From NCBI GenBank assembly GCA_032433595.1, contig JASWJB010000200.1:17777-81776 (forward strand): a stretch of DNA of 64,000 nucleotides, in the 5' to 3' direction. Numbering within the stretch: the stretch's first letter is position 1; each line of letters opens with the position of its first letter. Positions 56,567-64,000 of the stretch are shown here, piece after piece. The position numbers and the translations under genes were made by a program. The DNA is from Conoideocrella luteorostrata. Taxonomy: Eukaryota > Ascomycota > Sordariomycetes > Hypocreales > Clavicipitaceae. A model generated the notes under the pieces. The model saw nothing but the letters and a program-made list of their open reading frames with translations, was not told the origin of the DNA and searched no databases.

Positions 56567-58307
56567 TTGACCATGCTCTCGTATTCACCTCCTCTGCATA
56601 GCAGTCTCGTCGTAGCTCATAATTCATAAGATATCCAAGGGGTGTGCTGCCGTCATGTCGCAGTCGATATTCCAGCAATATTATAACCTGCGTCTCGGTC
56701 GCATATCTCTGCTTCACAAATATTACCGAACGCAGCTGCATTCGATTTCAAGCGAGTTCGTCGATCGTTAAGGTTGCAGGCCCATGTCTTTACTTCTGTC
56801 CTTTAGCAGCGAATTATTTAAGAGCGATGACATGCTGAACAGCGTAGACGTTCTTCATGGTTGATTGGGAAACCCAAGTCTTGGAGGATGAAGGAGGAGA
56901 GTAAGCTAAAAGATTTGGCAAGCTGTTATAGATAGCAACCCGCCATGGTAACAGCCCTCGTGACAGGGCCCGGTCGCTCTCCTGGTCCTTCTGTGCCTAG
57001 AATAGAACATAGAAGAGACAAGACGGGTGGCCGAACCGATGAAATGACCCGGAGTATGGCCGTAGTATGCGCAGTACGGCGACCCTACAGGTTGTTGCGT
57101 GTACGGAGTACACGTAAATATTTTCAGCGCCATTGTTCAATTTCGGCTAGGTATCTCGCTAGCTTAACGGCTTGTACGGCTGGGGTCACATTATTAGCAT
57201 GGTCCACGCAGGCATAAATTCAGCGCTACAGTGCGCACGAATAGCAGATCCTGCCGTTAGCGGACATGCTAACAAAACTGTGCTTATCTGTCTCTCTCCT
57301 TTCCTCCTTCTGTTGACTAGTGCAAGAGTAGACCAATGAAGAAAAATGGGTTTGCCAATCGATATCTCGTCCATGGACGATGTTGCTGTTGATATAGCAG
57401 TGTTCGGAAATTGGATATTTGACATTGAAAGCTGCAACCGGCTGTTATTTCCACACGCCAAATCTGGGAAACAAACCAGTAACATAGGGGGCTCCTTGTG
57501 CAGCAGGGTACTATGGCTGGAACGCCTGAAGAGAACTGTGTTACACAGGCAGTTACTCAGCGTACATAACAAAACAACATGCTACCTAGAGTGTGGCTAC
57601 CTCCTTGTCAGACACCTGTACCTGCCACTCTGCTTAATCCGTTATCACCCTACAGGTCAAGACCCCAAGTGCCATCAACTTAGCCTCTTGGCCACTTTCT
57701 CTTTTCCACGCACCTCTTCTTCTAGCACCTGCTTCATAATACAGTCTTAATCACAGCCTTTGGCTAACTTCTGTGTCAGTCTCAATAGTGGGTGGATGCT
57801 CCCACTGAGGCTGCAATTGCAAGGTCCGTCATTAGCGAGTCAAGAGCCGTGTGCTTGTCTCTCTTCGCCCATACTTGGTGATCTAGAGTTGCACATTGTC
57901 TATTGGTCTTTCTTTTCTTTTGTTTCCCTTTCCTTTCCCGGACTAAAATAAGCACAAAATAATGATGCCGCTCGAGGTTTAAAGAAGGTTTACCCAAGAG
58001 AATAGGACTAAGGGGTTTCGGTAAACTCAAGGCGGAACGCCAATCAACACTAACACTCTTGCAAATTCCAGCACATAACAAACGGTGGCAACTAGAGGTT
58101 CCTTCGTGTGTCCTTTAATGCGCTCGGTCTAGCTTTTACACCTAGAAACACCAAACTAACCCAACAGTCACCATGGTAAGCTTTCCTTCCTACTTGCGGA
58201 ACCTTCGTTTTGTTGAAGACCTCTCCGCGCAGCTATGTTCCTTCTAGAACTGCTACTAGACAGTGGAATTAAACAGGCGCCGCGCGTTTTCTAGCATTTT
58301 ATTCCGA
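56567..58307. other. Intergenic, no gene seen
   Basis: A TACGGAGTA 9-mer lies near 57110. Frames at 57346-57750 and on its opposite strand have no motif or splice context. Confidence 0.4.
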
Positions 58308-58585
58308 TCGAACTCGATAGCTGCCGCGAGCATCTTAGCCGGCAGCCTCCTTGCGAATTGATCCGACCATCGAGTTCAATAGCTGCCCCGAGCAGCCTAG
58401 CCAACAGCTTTCTTACGAATTGACCCGACCGTCATCGAACTGAATACCTAGCTTGCAAGCTGGCGGAATCCTTCCAAATCGACCTAACTATCATCGAATT
58501 CGGTAGCTACCGCAAGCATCTTAGCCGACAGCTTCCTTACGATGCCGACCGAATTAGACAGCTCGCAACCGTGCTAGCCGGCATG
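58308..58585 (+). repeat. Diverged tandem repeat, about 63-bp unit
   Basis: About four and a half units of a sequence with the order ATCGAACT-GATAGCTGCCGCGAGCATCTTAGCC, GGCAGC-TCCTTGCGAATTGA, then CCGACC. Units differ at many positions, with indels of a few bases, so expansion is not recent. Confidence 0.6.
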
Positions 58586-60413
58586 TCACAATGTGAGCAG
58601 CTATAGAAGTTGTCATCTGGTTCAGTGGGATTGTCCTTGTATTCTAGCTATTCTGACCAGGAATAAGACTATTTATTTATAGCCAGATTCCGTCCCTTGA
58701 TATCGATGACCGAGGTTATCGTCAACGTGGTCAGACCTCTAGCTTAGACCCCGATCGTGGCGAACCGCTGGTCTTCCAAAATCGTTGGACATGTAGTTCT
58801 CTATGACACGACAACTTCCCTCCTTTGAATTCAGTTCTCCCAATGTTGCGAAGCCGTTTCACGCCGGTATCTATAATCGACTAACCATCGTCGTCCTACC
58901 AGGAGCCAGGCCGGATGTATGTCTTATTGGATCTGGTACTTTGATGTATTGTAGATGTCGTTGGACCGAGACGTGGTGGAAGAAGTGCCGACTTGTGCCT
59001 TTGATGTGTTGACTCTAGCTCCTAGAAAGGAGGCGGAAAGGTATTGCTTCTCGTTGGTGGCGGAGGTCCCGCAAAATTCGACACGTTATTCAAGGCTGGC
59101 ATCAAGAGTATTCATCAGCTGATGAAGCTCGAGTTTTATCACATTGAGAGGATACTAAGCCAAAATGCTCCATTCGGGACCCCTTTTCTGTAATCCATAG
59201 CTGAATAACCACAACAGCAATTAACATAGCAGAGCCGCGAGCGAAGGACTTGAAGAGGACAATGGTACGTGAGAATGCACAGCAATAACAAGAATAACGA
59301 GCCATTAGTAGTCCTTTGACCTATGCAGTCTGATTATGCGCCTCTCGGCTCGCGAAACAACCTATATCGTAACAGCGAACCAACAATACCTAATCGGCAG
59401 GGGAGGGGAACAATCGCTACTCCACTCTTCATGTATAGGGTAGCCTCGGCAACATCTTGAACAAGGAGGTGTCTTGGTCGAAGGGGTTCATGTAAATGTT
59501 CCGATACGGGCGGGGCAACAATCGTAGTCACAACAGACAAAAATAATGTCCAATGGGCCTGGACAAGGTGAGGATCCAATCTTGATACAGGCCTAACCCC
59601 ATTTACTAAGATGTCACATATCCTGCGGGTGCAGGTGCAGCCTCGTGCAAGAGTTGCAGTTTTTCTGATCAACCTTTAGGAAACGTCGAAAAATCTACCA
59701 CTACAGGTCTTTCCCAGAAATCGGCGAAAGCCAGCTCAAGCGACCACACGTTCAGAATCAAAATGAGAGACACTGATTGTGAATCTAAGCCACGATTTCT
59801 CCAGCAAGGTAATGGGAACCCTACCATCCATACCCCCACCCCCCTCCTCCCAATTAGTTTTCGATACAAGCTAATACAGAGCAAATATAGCTAAGACATT
59901 GCTTTGCACGCTTCGCAGACATGACTTTTGCGGTATAGACATTCCCAAATCATCCAACACGGTCCCTCCCTACCTTTTGTCGCAGGACTAGAATATTCGT
60001 CTTAGACTCTACTGTCTAGCCATAGCTGCCGGGTTTTACTCCCACTCAATGGCCATAGCAAGCGGAAAAAAGTGAAGGTTGCATGTTTCGCGGATTCAGG
60101 GCTGCCGGCTCTTTCTGTTTTTTTTGTTTTAAATGTCTTCCTTGGGGCTGACAGCTTTTGCGGGCCTGGTTGCAGGGCGACGGATATGGTGGCCAGCCAA
60201 AGTCCCGTAACCAGCAGTTACTCCGTAGTTAGTCGTATTAGCCACAGCCGTGTGGCCGTTAGTACTCCGTACTCCACAGTCATGTTAGAGCGCCTGAGCC
60301 GTGTGTCAGCTGCTCCGTAGTTAGTACTCTGTAATATTCCAGAGTAGTACTCCGTAGTCCGTATTAGTCTTGCAAAAAGTCGTGGCCCCCCCGTATTGTC
60401 TGCCTACTTGTAC
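58586..60413. other. Intergenic, no gene seen
   Basis: A stop-interrupted plus-strand frame at about 58640-59030 might be a very old relic. Clustered TACTCCGTA motifs occur at about 60215-60360 (at least five in 150 bp). Confidence 0.35.
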
Positions 60414-60610
60414 CAGCTGCAGCAGCAACATCGTCAGGCAACAAGACCCTCGACAGTAGCAAGTTTATGAGGCAACAAAACCCTCGTCACCAGCAGCATC
60501 GTCATTAGCATCAGTACCAGTTTCATTACCCGATAATGCCGCTGCTAACGAGGGTCTTGTTGTCTGATGATGTTGCCGCCGATGCCGCCGCCCAACGATA
60601 TTGCTATGAA
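60414..60610. repeat. CAGCAACATCG-type degenerate repeat, second patch
   Basis: Repeats of CAGCAGCAACATCGTCAGG and CAACAAGACCCTCG followed by their inverted counterparts (GAGGGTCTTGTTGTC, GATGTTGCCGCC). The patch therefore has internal inverted symmetry. Related to 39270-39480. Confidence 0.45.
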
Positions 60611-61081
60611 TGACGTTGCTGCTGGCTATGGCGAGCATCTAACACAGCAGAATCTTACCCTCTCTTTTCCGTACATTAGGATTCCTTAGCACCACACCCC
60701 CGCATTACAATACATTACAATACATCATGAACTTCATCGAGAGAGGCAGAAAAATGGTCTCCACCTAGCACTAGCCCATTAAGGATGTAAAGCGATACGC
60801 TACACTCTCCCTGCTTGCCCTTACCCTTGCCTCGCTGAGACGAAATCTCAGGCAAAGCTCTTCCTTCCCTGATGGCAAGTTTGCCACTCCCATACCCCGT
60901 GCCCGGAGCATCTTTCCCATTTTCTTGAGTGTAAGATGTCCCAGACGAACAGCTGATACTGTTTTACTCCCATCCTGCGTGTCCCTACAGTGCGCCGTTG
61001 CCTAAGAGAGAAGAGGAGGGAGAGAGAAGGAGGGAGAGGGAGAGCGGGAGAAGGGGGGAGAGAGAGAGGTTGGTTGACCCT

Positions 61082-62296
61082 TTACATGACGTCTGCGCAG
61101 GGCGAAGTCCACGTCGGATCCATCTGCGGCGGTATCTCTGTGTCAACAAGACCCATAAACCTATCTTCCGGCAGTGGCGGTAAGAATTTGCATTCATCTC
61201 CGTCTCGAATTTCGAGCTTTGGGTGGTGCACGGCTGTGTCCGCCGAGGGTCGATCACCAGGATCCATTTGCAGCAAATACTTAACGACGCCGGCGCCGTC
61301 ATCGAACGCGACGTATCTGAATGTCGTGCACACATGAATGACCACTGCGTCGGGATAGGAGAGATGGCGGTTGGGAGGCGGCAGCCCGCAGAGCAGGTCC
61401 GCGCCGGCGACGCCGAGCGACCATATGTCGACGGTGCTGTCATACCTACGTTTCTCGTCGTCCGCATTGCAGATCTCCGGCGCCATGTAGGGCCATGAGC
61501 CGGCATACGAATCCATCTCGGCGTTGCTGCTCCCGGCATCGAAGTCGACAAGCTTGATGTGCAGCGGGACTCGCGTCTCCACCATGATGTTGTCCAGCTT
61601 CAGATCCCGGTGGGTGATGCCTCGCCCCGCCAAATGGCGGAGGGCCTGAAGAGCCTGCTGTAAGAACATCTTCATCTCCAGCAGGTTGAAGCGTCGAACG
61701 TCATCTGCGTCCCGAACGGTCCCTCCGGGGACGTACTCGGTGCAGAGTTCGAGCCTGCTTTCGTTGAAGAAAAGAAAAGAAACAATGTGCTCCTGCAATT
61801 CCCGCGCACATGTTAGCCGCCCCATTCATCGATCGATACGGTGGTGGGACGTTTTCTTTCTTTCCTTTGGAGGATTAGTATTTCTTACATGTCGGACCTG
61901 TGAAAGAAGGCGGGCCTCTCTCATCCCCTGTTCTCTGCTCCTGTAGCGTTTTACCGCGAAAACCTCTTTCGTTCGTCTACTAAACACACGAAACACAGCC
62001 GTCATGCGGCCGTGGGGGATTACCCTGATCTCACAGCCAAGCGACGAGCGAGCCATGGTCGGGCCGGCGAATGAATCCCAGTACGCTGGAGCTGACGACA
62101 CATGCGGGAGATCCACGAGAAGCCAGCCATCATCAGAGCCGTCTACGTCCGAAGACGATGACGGCAACGGCTCCTCGGCCGTCACATCAGGATCGTGGTC
62201 AGTCGACGGCGCAGCAAATTTATTCGGCCTATTCTCTTTGTGTGCTGCAACAAGATCGTTGTGCGTCTCGAAGAACACCTGCGATTGAGCTGGCAT
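61082..62296 (-). CDS. Serine/threonine protein kinase with DFD motif
   Basis: Two exons: 62296-61889 and 61792-61082, with a 96-bp intron (GTAAGA..TTGCAG), phase 0; 372 aa. Residues 1-85 are acidic and disordered-looking. The kinase domain starts near 88; no classical glycine loop is seen (VIPHGRMTAVFRV in its place). FAVKRY supplies Lys116, HRDLKLDN spans 197-204, the DFG position reads DFD (219-221), MAPE follows near 240, and TVDIWSLGVAGADLL lies after it. All main catalytic residues are present, so activity is likely. The closest general type is a CAMK/Chk2-like fungal kinase. The C terminus ends soon after the kinase fold. A GA-rich tract lies just downstream (61010-61070). Confidence 0.82.
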
Positions 62297-63827
62297 GGTG
62301 GTGTGTTCTGATCAAATAGATTCGTGGAGTTTGTTTTTAATGGGTGTCTCCCGTGAAGGCTAGGCGCATTCTGATGAGATGGTTTTGTACAGTTTGTTTT
62401 CAATCGGTGTCTCCTGCACAGAAACCCCCACTTGGGGAGGCTGGACGTATCCTGATTAAATAGATTTGTACAGTTTGTTTTCACAGTTGTCTCCTGTACA
62501 GACACTTTCGGGAGGCAGGGCGGAGTCGCAGTTCCTACATTGTACATCTGGGAAAAGAACATGCTCTCGTTCACTGAGCAGGTGGTCGTTTCAACAGAAC
62601 GACGTGAACCCCGTCCACCGCGAAAACAAGGACGGCTGCTGGCCAATGGAGGTGAGTGTGTGTCACACCAACCCCCCCAGCAGTACTCCGTACTTCCAGG
62701 CTCTACTTCCCAGCCGCATGTACTCCAAAGCCGTACTCCCAACAAGCTGTACGTCCAAGGCACCAACCACTACTCCGTACAGAGTATGACGGCGCGATTC
62801 TGGTTGCGTTTGGCTCTGGAGTTAAGTTCACCACTAGACGCCTTCCGCACGACGGCGCACGCTTAGATAACACGACCAGAATCCAGCACGTCTGGTAGCT
62901 ACCCCCACTCCCCACCGCTCCCTAACTAAGTGGACTTTCCCGCAGCAATCTCGGCCCGTACCGGCCCTTAACTAGGTAGTCAAGCAAAAGCTGCTGCTAC
63001 GGAGTATTCTTTCCAGTCAATCCAAGTGCCGGGAGAGCTGTTATTGGCATGGGACATCACACCCAGTTCGGAAGGAATCGAGGCAGGGGCAGCGAAACGG
63101 GCTCCGCTGCGGAGTGTTTGTTGGTCAAGCAGGCAGGTTGCTTGCTGCTGCTGCCTCTGCTGCTGCTGCTGCTGATGCTGCCGTCGCGATCTCGAGCGCA
63201 TCTCCTTGCCTAGAGGCGGTGCTGGCGTTTCCGCAAGGGGGGCTAACAACTTTTGCGGGACTGGCCGCATCTTAGTACCACAGAGCAGACGGCGCTGTAG
63301 AGCTGGCAGGCTTTTTTTTTTTCTTTTTCTTTTTCTTCGCGCCACGGCGCCGGTGGCCGCAGCATCATCGCCCAGCAGAAGCAGCCGGTTTGCATACAAG
63401 AGGTAACGGTTGCGAAGTGGCAACAGCTGTCAAGCACCAACGATTACTATTCAAAGAGACCTTTTTCGACGTGTGCACTGGCTGGTACAGGGTTGACCAC
63501 GGGAAGAGGGGGGCTACGTGTTTTCCACACATCAAAAGCAATGTTTCTCTTCCATCAAAAGCATGCCCTGCCCTGGGAACAAAAGTATTTAAGTGAATGC
63601 GGGAGCTCAACGGAGCGTCGCGGCCACAAGTCAGACCTCTCCAGCAACTGCTTTCTCTAATACTCTCGAGAGTTCATGCCCGCCCTCGTCTTCCTTTGAA
63701 TGACGCCCGTGTTGAAGGTTTTGCCACCATTATTAGTGCCGCTCGCTCGCTCCCTGCAGCTCATGCCGGCGGGTACTACAGAACCACTAGCTTTCGTCTA
63801 GTCCCAGATTTCCAAACTGAAATAGCA
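62297..63827. other. Intergenic with microsatellites
   Basis: Upstream of the kinase are several copies of TTTGTACAGTTTGTTTTCA (about 62382-62480), a local imperfect repeat. TACTCCGTA motifs occur at 62682, 62771 and 62998. A CTG tract (63145-63180) and a T/C tract (63308-63337) create polyglutamine and poly-Lys frames that are not genes. Confidence 0.45.
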
Positions 63828-63975
63828 ATGCCACTGTCGCAAGGGGCCCTTATTGCCGTCGCCAGCACCATCGGTGCGATCATCGTCGTAGCAGCGTTGG
63901 CTGTAGGATATGTGTTTTGGCACCGGCGGAAGAAGAGGACTGCTGGGGAGGAAGAACGAGTAGGGCGGCTTGACG
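63828..63975 (+). CDS. Single-pass membrane protein, first exon (partial)
   Basis: The ATG at 63828-63830 opens a frame with a short N terminus and a hydrophobic segment ALIAVASTIGAIIVVAALA (about residues 7-31 with its continuation), followed by a basic stop-transfer HRRKKR. The exon ends at a likely donor GTATGT at 63976. The rest is outside the window; a CA microsatellite follows. This arrangement resembles fungal single-pass sensor-like or mid2-like proteins, but too little is present to assign it. Confidence 0.5.
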
Positions 63976-64000
63976 GTATGTATAAACACACACACACACA

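Noticed and set aside
57346..57750. A 134-codon plus-strand frame and its antisense partner
   Set aside because: No motif, poor coding character, no intron signals.
62980..63423. A 147-codon frame with glutamine and lysine runs
   Set aside because: Made by adjacent CTG and T/C microsatellites.
1..64000. tRNA, rRNA, CRISPR array or secondary-metabolite cluster
   Set aside because: No cloverleaf with intact B box was recognised by eye, the genome is eukaryotic, and no PKS, NRPS or terpene cyclase motif was found.

Overview
The window comes from a filamentous ascomycete (Pezizomycotina). The signs are short introns (48-96 bp) with GT..AG ends and CTAAC-like branch points, decay of the repeat-induced point mutation (RIP) type, Copia-type solo LTRs, and fungus-specific protein families: a CFEM/PTH11-like receptor, a PNP-NACHT-ankyrin NLR, a DUF3295 protein and fungal kinase-like folds. 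A Sordariomycete, possibly Hypocreales, is my guess; nothing in the sequence proves it. Exon models were made by eye.

Bases 1 to about 8,400 form one decayed block. At least four former genes lie on the minus strand. Their long reading frames are broken almost only by TAA/TAG codons of the kind made by C-to-T change of CAA/CAG. From left to right they are: a low-complexity repeat protein (364-1540), a protein with a chromo-like stretch (2915-3674), an unknown protein (4178-4927), and a relic of about 2.7 kb (5238-7969) that reads as a DUF3435/FluG-type tyrosine recombinase with C2H2 fingers. That family includes the captains of Starship giant mobile elements. The recombinase lies nearest the block edge with the other genes downstream of it in the same orientation, so I read the block as the captain end of a degraded Starship-like element running off the left edge.

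Bases 8,400-24,000 are gene-poor. They hold a secreted aspartic protease with an altered first catalytic motif (10920-12482), a CFEM-GPCR (17057-18457), an exact-looking 46-bp inverted repeat pair 8.9 kb apart, and a decayed paralogue (about 22.4-22.9 kb) of the intact orphan gene at 32969-33832.

Bases 24,000-39,300 are a mosaic of repeats and accessory genes. Repeats include copies of one solo LTR, one of them nested in another repeat and one inside a zinc-finger pseudogene with a perfect 5-bp target duplication. Genes include a small PD-(D/E)XK-like protein, a DUF3295 protein, a minimal AWS-SET-post-SET protein with a duplicated post-SET motif, and broken fragments.

Bases 39,700-64,000 carry the large NLR (39724-43245), a zone of duplicated intergenic segments rich in the 9-mer TACGGAGTA, a 602-aa fungal orphan, two neighbouring kinase-like genes with a WGDAK catalytic loop (the first broken), a divergent pair of orphan genes around 55 kb, a canonical protein kinase (61082-62296), and the first exon of a single-pass membrane protein at the right edge. 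The gene content suggests an accessory, recognition- and signalling-rich region and not a metabolic cluster. No operon-like or biosynthetic-cluster logic is evident.
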